DNA of 64,000 nt from Flavobacterium psychrophilum (GCA_945874225.1 CAMCFT010000016.1:1-64000); one strand, 5' to 3'. Positions 19,253 through 30,377 are shown, numbered from the stretch's first letter. Notes: generated by a model not told the origin, from the sequence alone. A program made the numbers and translations.

Positions 19253-19296
19253 CCGGACTACTAAAATAGTCCAGTTTCAAAATGACAGATAGTCCG
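19253..19296. promoter_or_regulatory. Candidate operator: inverted CCGGACTA sites between receptor and regulator
   Basis: CCGGACTA (19253-19260) and its exact reverse complement TAGTCCGG (19289-19296) flank a further TAGTCC (19267-19272) that forms a tighter palindrome with the first. The array spans the divergent intergenic region into the first codons of the MocR gene, a position suited to autoregulation and receptor control. Confidence 0.5.
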
Positions 19297-20778
19297 GTAA
19301 ATGTATTGTTAAAAAAGCTTATCCACTTTGATAAATCAAGTGCCAACCCAGTGTATATCCAAATTTCCCAACAAATCATCAATGCTATTCAGCGTAGTTA
19401 TTTGGCAAAAGGGGTTTTATTGCCCGGAACCAGAGTCTTTAGTCAGTTAATAAATGTTCACAGAAACACAGCCGTAGCGGTATATGATGAATTAGCTTCT
19501 CAAGGTTGGGTTGAAATAATTGCCAACAAAGGCACTTTTGTTCTAGTTCCTGAACAGAAAACAGCTAAAATAAAAGCCGGCTCAAACCGAATAGGAGACG
19601 TTAACAATTTTGCAGAAAAAACCGGATTTCCATTTCAAACCTCTTTCCATTTATCATCAACGCAAGAATTTTCAGAAGCAAAGTACGAACTAAATGATGG
19701 ACAACCCGATTTAAGGCTACATCCCATTCACGAATTTTCAAAATGGTATAGTGCTTCTATGAAACGTAAATCATTAATTTCTAAATGGAATCAAAATAAA
19801 AAAACAAGGCAATCTGTCTTTGAAAACCAACTGTGTAATTATTTGAACGTTACAAGAGGGCTTCACATTAAACCCAAAAACGTAATCAGTACAAGAAGTA
19901 CCGAAATGGGTTTGTATATCATATCCCAACTTTTAATTCGACGAAAAGATATAGTTTTGGTTGGAGATTTGAGCAATTATGCAGCCAATATGATTTTTCA
20001 ACAATCGGGTGCCGCTATCAAAACTATCCCTGTTGACAAACAGGGTTTAAATGTGGATTATATTAAAACCCATTTTGTAAGAGGTGAGATTCGCTGTGTT
20101 TATCTTTGTGCCAATCGCGATTATCCAACCACTGTTTCCTTAACTGTAGAACGTCGTTTAAAACTATTACAGCTTGCAAAGGAATACCAGTTTGCCATTA
20201 TAGAAGACGATTTTGATTATGATTTTCAGTTTGAAGGCATGGCTATGCTGCCGATGGCTAGTTCAGACACGAATGGAATGGTTATTTATTTGGGAAAGCT
20301 TGGGCAATCTTTATTTCCAAGTTTTCAAACAGGGTTTGTTGTAGCTCCTGAAAATTTAATTGCAGAAGCCAAAAACTATTTGCAAATACTAGATCGGCAA
20401 GGCGACTTAATTCAGGAACAAATGCTGTCCGAATTGATTTATGAAGGCGAAATCCATCGATTACTCAAAAAAAACATACTGGTTTATAAGCAAAGACGCG
20501 ATTTTTTATGCCAATGTTTGGAAGAAAATTTTAAAGATACTATCTGTTTTAAAAAACCAACGGGTGGTTTGGCACTATGGTTACAGTTTAATACCAAGAT
20601 TTCCTTGGTTCAACTTTCAGAACAAGCACTAAACCACGATTTGTTTTTGCCCAAAACCATTCTTTATCAAGACAAAGACACTTGTGCTATCCGTTTGGGT
20701 TTTGGTCATTTGAATGAAGAAGAAATAGAAATTCTGGTAAAGAAATTGAGACAGGCTTATGATTTGATCCTAAAATAA
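19282..20778 (+). CDS. MocR/PdxR-type GntR-family regulator with degenerate aminotransferase domain
   Basis: An N-terminal GntR winged helix (residues ~15-90: YIQISQQIINAIQRSYLAKG..LPGTR, HRNTAVAVYDELASQGWVE, NKGTFV) is fused to a fold-type I aminotransferase domain (~130-495), as in PdxR and GabR. The PLP-contacting EDDFDYDFQFEG is recognisable. However, the site that is SK in the usual GTFSKSLFPS motif reads GKLGQSLFPS, with Gln342 at the lysine position. The upstream GSQQAL motif reads RSTEMG, and TPSHQFPTG reads CANRDYPTT. Covalent PLP sensing is therefore doubtful, and a different effector is possible. The gene is divergent from the TonB receptor with shared inverted repeats. Confidence 0.88.
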   Translation: MTDSPVNVLLKKLIHFDKSSANPVYIQISQQIINAIQRSYLAKGVLLPGTRVFSQLINVHRNTAVAVYDELASQGWVEIIANKGTFVLVPEQKTAKIKAGSNRIGDVNNFAEKTGFPFQTSFHLSSTQEFSEAKYELNDGQPDLRLHPIHEFSKWYSASMKRKSLISKWNQNKKTRQSVFENQLCNYLNVTRGLHIKPKNVISTRSTEMGLYIISQLLIRRKDIVLVGDLSNYAANMIFQQSGAAIKTIPVDKQGLNVDYIKTHFVRGEIRCVYLCANRDYPTTVSLTVERRLKLLQLAKEYQFAIIEDDFDYDFQFEGMAMLPMASSDTNGMVIYLGKLGQSLFPSFQTGFVVAPENLIAEAKNYLQILDRQGDLIQEQMLSELIYEGEIHRLLKKNILVYKQRRDFLCQCLEENFKDTICFKKPTGGLALWLQFNTKISLVQLSEQALNHDLFLPKTILYQDKDTCAIRLGFGHLNEEEIEILVKKLRQAYDLILK

Positions 20779-20812
20779 AAAAGTCACACATTGCTGTATG
20801 ACTTTTTGTTTT
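20777..20812. terminator. Bidirectional terminator between the MocR gene and atpC
   Basis: aaaaagtca and tgacttttt pair around a ~13-base loop, with A- and T-tracts on both sides of the convergent genes. Confidence 0.85.
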
Positions 20813-20826
20813 TATCTTGAATTATT

Positions 20827-21108
20827 TTAGTCGGCTAAAACAATTACTTTATTGTCTTTCATTTCGATAGTTCCAGATTGAATAGCAAGGGTATAGTTCT
20901 GATCGTTCACTTTCGTAAACAAATCTTCAGATTCTTTGCTAAACTTGAAACTAGGAGCCGTAATTTTTACGATTCCTTTTTGAAGCAATGAAACTATTGG
21001 TGCGTGATTATTCAACATTTGAAAATGACCATCAACTCCCGGAAGAGAGATAGAAGTTATTTCTCCTGAAAATAATTTTGCTTCTGGTGATACTATTTCT
21101 AAAATCAT
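20827..21108 (-). CDS. atpC: F1 ATP synthase epsilon subunit (short form)
   Basis: Epsilon couples the central stalk to the c-ring. The 93 residues cover the N-terminal beta-sandwich (LEIVSPEAKLFSGEITSISLPGVDGHFQMLNNHAPIVSLL...). The C-terminal helical hairpin found in the ~135-residue E. coli protein is absent, which is normal in Bacteroidota. Inhibition by an extended epsilon C-terminus is therefore not expected. The gene lies 74 bases downstream of atpD and the two are separated from the rest of the ATP synthase genes, as is usual in this phylum. Confidence 0.95.
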   Translation of the reverse strand: MILEIVSPEAKLFSGEITSISLPGVDGHFQMLNNHAPIVSLLQKGIVKITAPSFKFSKESEDLFTKVNDQNYTLAIQSGTIEMKDNKVIVLAD

Positions 21109-21113
21109 ACTTT

Positions 21114-21182
21114 AATTGATAATTGATAATTGATAATTGATAATTTTGGAATTGTCAATTGTCAATTATCCATTGTTAATTG

Positions 21183-21185
<3 letters not shown>
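21114..21185. repeat. 7-bp tandem repeat tract between atpD and atpC
   Basis: aattgat is repeated four times (21114-21141), followed by aattgtc twice (21150-21163), aattatcc, and attgtta twice. The tract fills nearly the whole intercistronic gap and touches the atpD stop codon. Confidence 0.8.
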
Positions 21186-22697
<1,512 letters not shown>

Positions 22698-22777
22698 TTA
22701 TGTATTTATTAAATAGCTATTATGGTTTATGAAGTACACCTAATTGAAACTAACCAACTGGATGCTTTTTCAGTGCG

Positions 22778-22809
22778 CAAAGGTAATTTTTTAAAACCTA
22801 AAAATCAAT
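22778..22809 (-). promoter_or_regulatory. atpD promoter
   Basis: On the minus strand the -7 box is TACCTTTG (22785-22778). A -33 ATTG (22809-22806) lies 20 bases upstream. Confidence 0.65.
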
Positions 22810-22890
22810 ACTTTTTTATAAAAAATTAGGGAAAATTTAGATGGATGACTAATTAACAAGAGAATCAATAAAGAATGCGCCTTAAAACAA

Positions 22891-22922
22891 AAAAAACCAC
22901 CACGTTACCGTGATGGTTTTTA
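22891..22922 (-). terminator. Terminator of the large TonB receptor gene
   Basis: aaaaccaccacg and cgtgatggtttt pair with one mismatch around a 4-base loop. A long T-run follows on the minus strand. Confidence 0.8.
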
Positions 22923-22943
22923 AAAATAAATAGAAATTAATTA

Positions 22944-25778
22944 TTATGGATTAAGTGTCCAAGAAATATAATATTGTTGTCCTATTGCTCCAGCCCCTAA
23001 AACTTGAGTGTATTCTTTACCTCCAATATTAGTTGCTCCAACTTTAATTAATGATTTCAATTTTGGAAGACCATAATTGATTTGAGCATCGATAACTGTT
23101 GCAGCATCAATCATACCATCTGCCATTGTGGATTCCCACAAATACTCGTTGTTCCATCTTACGCTAGCATTGAATCCAAAGTTTTCAATTAATCTATCAT
23201 TCCCAACAGACGCTTTAACTCTGTGTTTTGGAGTGTTGAAACCTGCTTCAAAACCTGGGTCTTTTGCTTGGTCAAAATCAAATTGTGCATAGTTGTAGTT
23301 AATTCCAAAATCATAATTTCCAAACAATCTTTTAGAAAGACCAATTCCAACACCAAGTGAATGAATTTCTAAGGCTGTATTGGTGTATAATTGATAGGCT
23401 CTATAATCCCCTTTTGAAAGTGCGTATACTGTTTGGAAACCTTTATCTGCAGGGTTTAAAACAGAACTAGGTGCATCTTGTGCAGTACCGTAGTATGTTG
23501 CAACTGCTGTTGTGTTTCCTATAAAATTATTATAAATATTATAATATCCATTCAAATCAATGTTTACATTTTTTATTTGAGAACGATATCCTAATTCAAA
23601 TGCTTTTACTTCTTCTGGTTTTACTAATCCTACATTCGTTTTTTTCAACAATGCTGAATTACCCGTTGCGCTAAATGCACCAACAGATGAAGCTGTATAA
23701 GAATTATAATAAGCATTTTCTCCTGTCATAACTACTGATGCTCCACCAGCAAAAGCTTGACCAAAGCCTGTAGAAACAGTTCTTGTTTCAGAATATCTAA
23801 TCAAGTTGTCCGGTGCAGATCCTATTAACACTGCGTTTCCAACGTTGAAACCAATGTACTGGTCTTGTGTGCTTGGATTTCTAAAACCTGTTTGATAAGA
23901 CGCTCTGAAATTATGTTGTTTTTCTTTTCCGGCAGCATAGGTTAGTGAAAGTCTTGGCGAATAATTTCCATCAAAGTTTTTAGCTTTATCATAACGAATC
24001 GATCCTGTAAATTTAAATCTGTCTTCCATGAATTTTTTCTGTAATTGCCCATAAACACCATATTCATTGTAATAAATTGACCCGTTAGCATCAGTGTAAA
24101 TTCTACCATGAGAATTCAATTGGTATTGTCTGTAAGATCCACCGACTTGGATTTCCCCAAATTTAATGATGTCTTTAAAATTATAATTAGCATCAGAGTG
24201 GTATATTCTGGAATTATCAACCAATTTTGCCCCCGTTAACACATCAGGGTCAGCAATTACTTGGTTAAAAGCATTTTGAAAAGCAGCTGTACCAGGAATT
24301 AATCTGCCTGTTTCTGCAACACCTCTTGCTACTGATGTGGCAACCGCTGCATTTCCTGCAGGCACACCAGGTATTAATCCCGCAAAAGCTTGTGCATAAG
24401 CACCTGCATACTGACCAAACCAAGTGTTATCAGATTTCCATACTCTATTTACATTGATTCCTGTAAATTGCATATCATAAGATTGTCCACCATCTTCAGA
24501 ATTTGTATATCCTCTTACAAAAAAGTTTTTGCCTTTAAATTCTAATTTATGCTGTTGCATAAAAAAGTTGTTTAGATTATATCTATTCGCTCCTTGATAA
24601 ACCGCATTTCCATAGCCAAATTTACTTTGCCAAATTACCTCTACTCGTTCATCACCAAATGGTCTTAAATGAAGAGAGAAGTCAATTTTAGTGTTGGCTG
24701 CTTTGTTGTTAGTCAAATCTACTTCATTATATCCAGTTCTTGATACGTTTTCTTTTGGTATCAAAGCGGCAAGACCTGATGGCAATATTCCTGCTGCCAC
24801 CAAAGATTGTCCCACATTATAGATGTTTGTACTTACTTCATCTCCATAAACGTTTAAACCATCATAATTTTTATCACTTCTGGTTTGACCTTGAATATAT
24901 TTACCATCATAATTTGTAGCATACCAATCTGTTCCTTGCATAAAAGTCATATTCACTTTTGCAGCAAAATATTTGTTGAAAGCATGTGCCATTCTAATTC
25001 CAAAATCATGAAACTCGTTTGTACCGGCTGCCTCTTGGCTAGTTACCCCATATTTTAAATAGGTAGAAATTCCTGGATAAGTAAATGGGCTTTTGCTATT
25101 CATAAACATAATTCCATTAAAAGCATTTGCACCATACAATGCAGATGATGCTCCAGGCAATAACTCCACACTTTGAACATCAATATCAGAAACGCCAATC
25201 ATGTTCCCCAATACAAAGTTTAATAACGGAGAAGAATTATCCATTCCGTCAACTAATTGCATAAAACGTACGTTTGAAACAGTTGCAAAACCACGAGTGT
25301 TTATTGACTTGAAGGTCAAACTGCTCGTATTCATTTGAACTTCTTTCAGGTTTTCTAAACCATCATAAAAGGTAGGAGATGCAGTTCTTTTAATTTCTTT
25401 AATTCCCATTCTTTCGATAGTAACTGGAGATTCTAAAATTCTCTCTGGAGTTCTGGATGCAGAAACTACCACCTCATCTAATGCTGTTTGTGCGTTTGTA
25501 AGTTTTATGCTTACATTTTGATTGTTTGAAGTAACACTTACTTTTTTTGTTTCATGTCCTAAGCTGGTCACTTCAATTGTAAAAGGGAGGTTTTTTGATG
25601 AAATCAAAGTAAATTTTCCATCGGCATCACTGACCGTTCCTGCTTTGTCACCAATGACTTTGATGTTAGCGCCAGGAATAGGTTGGTTGTTACTTTCCAT
25701 AACAGAACCTGTAATTGTATTTTGGGCAAAAGAAATGCCACAAAAAAATAAAGACATAATAAGTAAATAGTTTCTCAT
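22944..25778 (-). CDS. TonB-dependent receptor with carboxypeptidase-like regulatory domain
   Basis: The 944-residue outer-membrane receptor has a signal peptide (ISFAQ, residue 19). A CarboxypepD_reg-like Ig domain covers ~20-95 (TITGSVMESNNQPIPGANIKVIGDKAGTVSD...). A TonB-box-like DEVVVSASR begins near 101 and a plug ~115-230 (VELLPGASSALYGANAFNGIMFMNSKSP). A barrel ends YYISWTLNP. The fused N-terminal domain is typical of Bacteroidota receptors. No SusD-type lipoprotein follows, so this is not a SusCD pair and the cargo cannot be told. It is followed by a terminator and preceded by an AT-rich leader. Confidence 0.92.
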   Translation of the reverse strand: MRNYLLIMSLFFCGISFAQNTITGSVMESNNQPIPGANIKVIGDKAGTVSDADGKFTLISSKNLPFTIEVTSLGHETKKVSVTSNNQNVSIKLTNAQTALDEVVVSASRTPERILESPVTIERMGIKEIKRTASPTFYDGLENLKEVQMNTSSLTFKSINTRGFATVSNVRFMQLVDGMDNSSPLLNFVLGNMIGVSDIDVQSVELLPGASSALYGANAFNGIMFMNSKSPFTYPGISTYLKYGVTSQEAAGTNEFHDFGIRMAHAFNKYFAAKVNMTFMQGTDWYATNYDGKYIQGQTRSDKNYDGLNVYGDEVSTNIYNVGQSLVAAGILPSGLAALIPKENVSRTGYNEVDLTNNKAANTKIDFSLHLRPFGDERVEVIWQSKFGYGNAVYQGANRYNLNNFFMQQHKLEFKGKNFFVRGYTNSEDGGQSYDMQFTGINVNRVWKSDNTWFGQYAGAYAQAFAGLIPGVPAGNAAVATSVARGVAETGRLIPGTAAFQNAFNQVIADPDVLTGAKLVDNSRIYHSDANYNFKDIIKFGEIQVGGSYRQYQLNSHGRIYTDANGSIYYNEYGVYGQLQKKFMEDRFKFTGSIRYDKAKNFDGNYSPRLSLTYAAGKEKQHNFRASYQTGFRNPSTQDQYIGFNVGNAVLIGSAPDNLIRYSETRTVSTGFGQAFAGGASVVMTGENAYYNSYTASSVGAFSATGNSALLKKTNVGLVKPEEVKAFELGYRSQIKNVNIDLNGYYNIYNNFIGNTTAVATYYGTAQDAPSSVLNPADKGFQTVYALSKGDYRAYQLYTNTALEIHSLGVGIGLSKRLFGNYDFGINYNYAQFDFDQAKDPGFEAGFNTPKHRVKASVGNDRLIENFGFNASVRWNNEYLWESTMADGMIDAATVIDAQINYGLPKLKSLIKVGATNIGGKEYTQVLGAGAIGQQYYISWTLNP

Positions 25779-26031
25779 TTTGGGTTATTTTTATTTGGTT
25801 ATGGAGGTAAAAGTAAAAATATTTTTGACATTATTATAAAAGAGGGTGAAAAAAATAATATTTCTCATTTTTATTTATTTATTTATAAATATTTGACATT
25901 GTATATTTTTAAATAATAAATATTATTTTTATCAAAAGTCACAATAAATGCTATGCTTACATATTAAAATTATTAAAAAAATAGATTATTCTTAAATAAA
26001 TCCACTATTTATTATAATAGTGCATATTAAA
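25779..26031. other. AT-rich gene-free spacer
   Basis: About 250 bases, nearly all A and T, lie upstream of the receptor gene. I see no open frame, no tRNA and no perfect TAnnTTTG on the minus strand. Confidence 0.5.
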
Positions 26032-26057
26032 AAAGCGAGATACCAATCTCGCTTTAG
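26031..26057 (-). terminator. Terminator downstream of glmS
   Basis: The perfect stem aaagcgaga / tctcgcttt (26032-26040, 26047-26055) is flanked by A/T tracts and lies 25 bases past the glmS stop. Confidence 0.85.
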
Positions 26058-26081
26058 ATAAAATAATACGTAAGTTTTTAC

Positions 26082-27929
26082 TTACTCAACCGTAACTGAC
26101 TTAGCTAAATTACGTGGCTGATCTACATTACAACCTCTCATCACCGCTATGTGATAAGATAAAAGTTGTAAAGGAATCGTTGTTATTAATGGAGACAATG
26201 CATCAGATGTTTCCGGAATTTCAATTACATAGTCCGCCAATTCGCGTACTTGTGTATCACCCTTAGTTACAACTGCTATGATTATTCCGCTTCTGGATTT
26301 AATTTCCTGAATATTACTTACAATTTTATCGTAATGCCCTTGTTTTGGCGCAATAACAACTACTGGCATATGCTCATCTATCAAGGCTATCGGTCCGTGT
26401 TTCATTTCTGCTGCAGGATAACCTTCGGCATGGATATAGGAGATTTCTTTGAGTTTTAATGCTCCTTCAAGCGCAACGGGAAAATTATAACCTCTGCCTA
26501 AATAAAGACAATTGTGTGAATCTTTAAAAACAGCAGCAATCTCTTTGGCTTTAGCATTCGTTTCTAATGCTTCTTTTACTTTTTCAGGAATAATTTCCAA
26601 TTCCTGCAAATATCTGTGGAAATCTGTATTGGACAATGTTCCTTTGGCTTTTGCCAAACGTAATGCCATCATTGTTAGTACGGTAATTTGAGTGGTAAAT
26701 GCTTTTGTAGAAGCTACACCAATTTCTGGGCCTGCATGAGTATGAGAACCTGCGTGAGTTTCACGAGAAATTGAAGAACCTACTACGTTACAAACTCCGT
26801 AAACAAATGCTCCTTTTTCTTTGGCTAACTTTATGGCTGCCATTGTATCTGCTGTCTCTCCAGATTGAGATATAGCAATTACAACGTCTCTACTGCCTAT
26901 TATTGGATTTCTATATCTAAATTCAGAAGCATATTCTACTTCAACAGGAATTCTGGTAAATTCTTCAAATATATATTCCGCCACTAATCCTGCATGCCAT
27001 GAGGTTCCGCAAGCGACAATAATAATTCTTTCGGCATTCAGAAATTTTTCTAAATTATCTTCAACTCCTGACATTTGTATTATGCCTTCATTTGCATGAA
27101 GTCTTCCGCGATAGGTATCTTTTATAACGCTAGGCTGTTCGTATATTTCTTTTAACATAAAGTGGTCGTAACCGCCTTTTTCAATTTGCTCCAAGTTCAT
27201 TTGAAGTTCTTGAATATAGGGATCAACTAAAGAATCATCTTTAATTTTTCGGACTTTCATTGGTTTGTGCAACCTAATGTTTGCCATCTCACCGTCTTCT
27301 AAATATACAGCATTCGAAGTGTATTCTATAAATGGCGAAGCATCTGAGGCTATAAAATATTCTCCTTCTCCAATTCCAATTGCCAATGGACTTCCCAAAC
27401 GGGCAACAACAATTTCATCAGGATTTTTTTTATCAAAAACAGCTATAGCATAAGCTCCAAATACTTGATTCAATGCTATCTGAACTGCCTTTCCTAATTT
27501 CAATTTTTCCTTTTTCTGAACTTCTTCTATAAGATTTACAAGGACTTCAGTATCTGTATCAGAGTGAAAAACATACCCTCTTTTAATTAATTCTACTTTC
27601 AGAGGAGCATAATTTTCAATAATTCCATTATGAATTATCACCAAATCTCCTGAATTAGAAAGGTGTGGATGAGAATTCACATCATTTGGAACCCCGTGAG
27701 TTGCCCAACGTGTATGTCCAATTCCTATAGTTCCATTGGCGGAAATTTCTTTTGCAGCTTTGGCTTCAAGATCTATAACTTTACCTTTTGTTTTACAAAG
27801 TTTTATGTCATTTCCGTCATATAACATAACACCAGCACTGTCATAACCTCTGTATTCCAATCTTTTTAATCCTTTTATTACAATAGGATAAGCTTCTCTG
27901 TAACCGATATATCCAACAATTCCACACAT
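26082..27929 (-). CDS. glmS: Glutamine-fructose-6-phosphate aminotransferase (isomerizing)
   Basis: GlmS makes glucosamine-6-phosphate for peptidoglycan and LPS. The class II glutaminase domain starts MCGIVGYIG (Cys2 nucleophile after Met removal), with HTRWATHG and HNGIIENY. Two SIS sugar-isomerase domains follow (CGTSWHAGL, ISQSGETADT, ASTKAFTTQ, KEISYIHAEGY). The C-terminus DQPRNLAKSVTVE is the family signature. The 615-residue length is typical. It lies 12 bases after the DUF4270 gene, so it is probably the last gene of a three-gene transcript. No glmS ribozyme is expected or seen. Confidence 0.98.
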   Translation of the reverse strand: MCGIVGYIGYREAYPIVIKGLKRLEYRGYDSAGVMLYDGNDIKLCKTKGKVIDLEAKAAKEISANGTIGIGHTRWATHGVPNDVNSHPHLSNSGDLVIIHNGIIENYAPLKVELIKRGYVFHSDTDTEVLVNLIEEVQKKEKLKLGKAVQIALNQVFGAYAIAVFDKKNPDEIVVARLGSPLAIGIGEGEYFIASDASPFIEYTSNAVYLEDGEMANIRLHKPMKVRKIKDDSLVDPYIQELQMNLEQIEKGGYDHFMLKEIYEQPSVIKDTYRGRLHANEGIIQMSGVEDNLEKFLNAERIIIVACGTSWHAGLVAEYIFEEFTRIPVEVEYASEFRYRNPIIGSRDVVIAISQSGETADTMAAIKLAKEKGAFVYGVCNVVGSSISRETHAGSHTHAGPEIGVASTKAFTTQITVLTMMALRLAKAKGTLSNTDFHRYLQELEIIPEKVKEALETNAKAKEIAAVFKDSHNCLYLGRGYNFPVALEGALKLKEISYIHAEGYPAAEMKHGPIALIDEHMPVVVIAPKQGHYDKIVSNIQEIKSRSGIIIAVVTKGDTQVRELADYVIEIPETSDALSPLITTIPLQLLSYHIAVMRGCNVDQPRNLAKSVTVE

Positions 27930-27941
27930 AATTTTGGTTTA

Positions 27942-29549
27942 TTAATTAGGTTTTGTATAGTAAATTTCAAGCTTTAATCTTTTACTTTCATCAGATGAAT
28001 TACTCCCATATAGAATAGTTCCGACTGGACTTATAACAGAAGATTCTGGGAAAAAATAAGCGTTTTTTTCCACTTGTTCAAGCTGTTGCCACTGTGCATA
28101 AGGAGGAGCATCTTTAGTTTTTTTGAATTTAACGTTCAATACTGCCTGTGCAATTGAAATACCTAATTTTACATTTGGATAATCATTATTTACTAGACCT
28201 CTAACATAATCCGTAATTCCAACTTTGTATTTTAGACCGCGTCCTGAAGCATCTTTTTCAATAACACCTATAGAAAACAGTTGCTGATTGTTTATATCAT
28301 ACAAAAATATTTTACTTGGTTCAGTCACACCAGCCATTAGAGTTTGATCTACATAAAAAGTCAAACTGGCATCGTTAATCAACCATCCTTTTTCTTTAAT
28401 GTAATCTAACTCATCTGGAATTGTATTACTTCCAGTGTCAATTTTTTTTGTAGTTCTATTATAAGTTACAACATCAACGGTGGGATTAAACAAATCGATT
28501 GTGGCTACACTACCTTCGCCTCCACGTAAATACAATCTGTCTGAACTTGGATTAGAATAAGAACCTATTCCAGCACTAGGCTCATTGTTTAATAAATTAA
28601 CCGTATTTCCTGTGAGATTTAAAGTGATTGATTTGTCTACCAAAGTGACATCGGTCGAAGATGTTTTTTCTTTATATTTTACTACAATAGTTCCATTTTT
28701 AAAATTCATTCTAGCTAAAACTCCTGTTGGATCTGCTTTTTCAACATTAAAATACAAGCCTTTGAAGTATCTTTTAAAAATTTCATCACTTGATAAATTG
28801 TAACTAGAATTCGAATTAAACAGCATATTTTGAAAAAAAGTTTTATTCAAATCCAATCGCATACCAGGAGCTACATAAGTAGTCGTTGCAGCCGTTGTGG
28901 TTGTAGCCGCTACAGGGTCTACAAATTCTTTATCACTAAAAACAAAAGCAGTATTCTGAGCAGAATCACTGGAATCGTTCAAAAGTTGTCCTTTGCTGGT
29001 ATTAAAAAGAGAGTTTTGATCAGTATAATACAATTGAGGATAGCTTGGATCCAAAAGGGGTGCGGGAAATCCTTCAGTATTTTCATTTCCTAAAAAGGAT
29101 TTATTCTCGTAAATACTTAATTTTATTTTGGAAGTTTTCCCTCCATATATAGAATCTAGTGTATACGTAGAACTTCCACTGGTCTCAGTGGCTGTTTTTA
29201 TGGAAAAATAAGGGATATAAAGCGTAACACTTTCAACATTCTGACCTAAACTAGCATCTATTATAGGATTAACAATTGCTAGTTGAACTTGAGTGGCAAA
29301 ATTTGCCGTAGTTTCGCCAAAAGCACTGTTCTCTAAAACTCCTAGTGAATTAACATCTAAATTATTAGAGGCAATTGCTCCTGTTTTTTTTGAAGATGCT
29401 ACTACTGTGCTTAAGTCGTCTTTAGCTAAATCAAAATGATTTTCACCAATTAAGGCGTCTCCAACTGTAGAATATTCTTTATCGCATGAAACGAAAAGAA
29501 GGATGCTTGCAAAAAATAAAATGGATTTAATAATAGAATTATTGTGCAT
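27942..29549 (-). CDS. DUF4270 family lipoprotein
   Basis: The signal peptide ends in a lipobox FVSC with Cys22, so this is a lipoprotein of the cell envelope. The following DKEYSTVGDALIGENHFDL segment, and ESVTLYIPYF further on, fit DUF4270, a family largely confined to Bacteroidota and commonly found between a glycogen-synthase-like gene and glmS. The 535-residue protein is beta-rich with no catalytic motif I can recognise. Its function is unknown. The constant neighbourhood suggests a role connected with envelope sugar metabolism (inference). Confidence 0.88.
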   Translation of the reverse strand: MHNNSIIKSILFFASILLFVSCDKEYSTVGDALIGENHFDLAKDDLSTVVASSKKTGAIASNNLDVNSLGVLENSAFGETTANFATQVQLAIVNPIIDASLGQNVESVTLYIPYFSIKTATETSGSSTYTLDSIYGGKTSKIKLSIYENKSFLGNENTEGFPAPLLDPSYPQLYYTDQNSLFNTSKGQLLNDSSDSAQNTAFVFSDKEFVDPVAATTTTAATTTYVAPGMRLDLNKTFFQNMLFNSNSSYNLSSDEIFKRYFKGLYFNVEKADPTGVLARMNFKNGTIVVKYKEKTSSTDVTLVDKSITLNLTGNTVNLLNNEPSAGIGSYSNPSSDRLYLRGGEGSVATIDLFNPTVDVVTYNRTTKKIDTGSNTIPDELDYIKEKGWLINDASLTFYVDQTLMAGVTEPSKIFLYDINNQQLFSIGVIEKDASGRGLKYKVGITDYVRGLVNNDYPNVKLGISIAQAVLNVKFKKTKDAPPYAQWQQLEQVEKNAYFFPESSVISPVGTILYGSNSSDESKRLKLEIYYTKPN

Positions 29550-29570
29550 GTTTACTAGGAAATTTTTAAT

Positions 29571-30377
29571 TTATAGAACAAAATTTTTATAAAAATTAGA
29601 ATACGCTTCAGCGAATTTATCTTTCGGGGCGAAAGGTAAAAAAGGTTTTCCTGAAGATTCTATAAATTTTGTTAAACTTGAAGAGAGGTTCTCTGAAGCA
29701 ATTATAATGGCATCAGAATGGATGATAGTGGCTTTCATAATGCTTTCGTAATCTGGATTTTCCAAATCTAAAATAGCTTCTCCCGGCACATTGTCAAACT
29801 TTATTTTGTTAATCATTTCAATATCCAAAGTTCCTTCAAAAGACTGACTGTAAACTGATGTTACAATTTTTGTTTCTGAAAATAAGGCTTCATTTTTGTA
29901 AAAATGTTTCATATAAATGGGCAACATTGCTGCCATCCATCCGTGAACGTGAATAATATCAGGAACCCAATTCAGTTTTTTTACCGTTTCGACAACTCCT
30001 TTTGCAAAGAAAATGGCGCGTTCGTCGTTATCTGGAAACATAACGCCTTCTTCATCTGTAAAAGTCGCTTTCCTTTTAAAATATTCATCATTGTCAATAA
30101 AATAGACTTGTATTCTTTCTTTTGGGATTGAAGCTACTTTTATTATCAAGGGCATATCCAAGTCATTCACTACCAGATTCATCCCCGAAAGTCTAATTAC
30201 TTCATGTAATTGATGTCTTCTTTCATTTATATTTCCATATCTTGGCATGAAAATTCTTATTTGTCCGCCTTGATTATTAATCATTTTTGGCACTTCGTAA
30301 GACATTGAAGAGACCTCATTTTCAGCTAGATAAGGCACCACTTCAGATGATACATATAAAATCCTCTTATCTTCCAT
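29571..30377 (-). CDS. Glycogen/starch synthase-like protein, N-terminal GT5 domain only
   Basis: The 268 residues match the N-terminal Rossmann half of glycogen synthases (RILYVSSEVVPYLAENEVSSM, RIFMPRYGNINERRHQLHEV, PDIIHVHGWMAAMLPIYMK). The C-terminal half, which carries the ADP-glucose-binding motifs, is missing. The lysine of the usual KxGGL motif is not present (AENEVSSMSYEV). Glycogen synthesis by this protein alone is therefore unlikely. Such half-length proteins are common in Flavobacterium next to panC. It is first in the transcript with DUF4270 and glmS, with a -7 box at 30416-30423. Confidence 0.85.
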   Translation of the reverse strand: MEDKRILYVSSEVVPYLAENEVSSMSYEVPKMINNQGGQIRIFMPRYGNINERRHQLHEVIRLSGMNLVVNDLDMPLIIKVASIPKERIQVYFIDNDEYFKRKATFTDEEGVMFPDNDERAIFFAKGVVETVKKLNWVPDIIHVHGWMAAMLPIYMKHFYKNEALFSETKIVTSVYSQSFEGTLDIEMINKIKFDNVPGEAILDLENPDYESIMKATIIHSDAIIIASENLSSSLTKFIESSGKPFLPFAPKDKFAEAYSNFYKNFVL

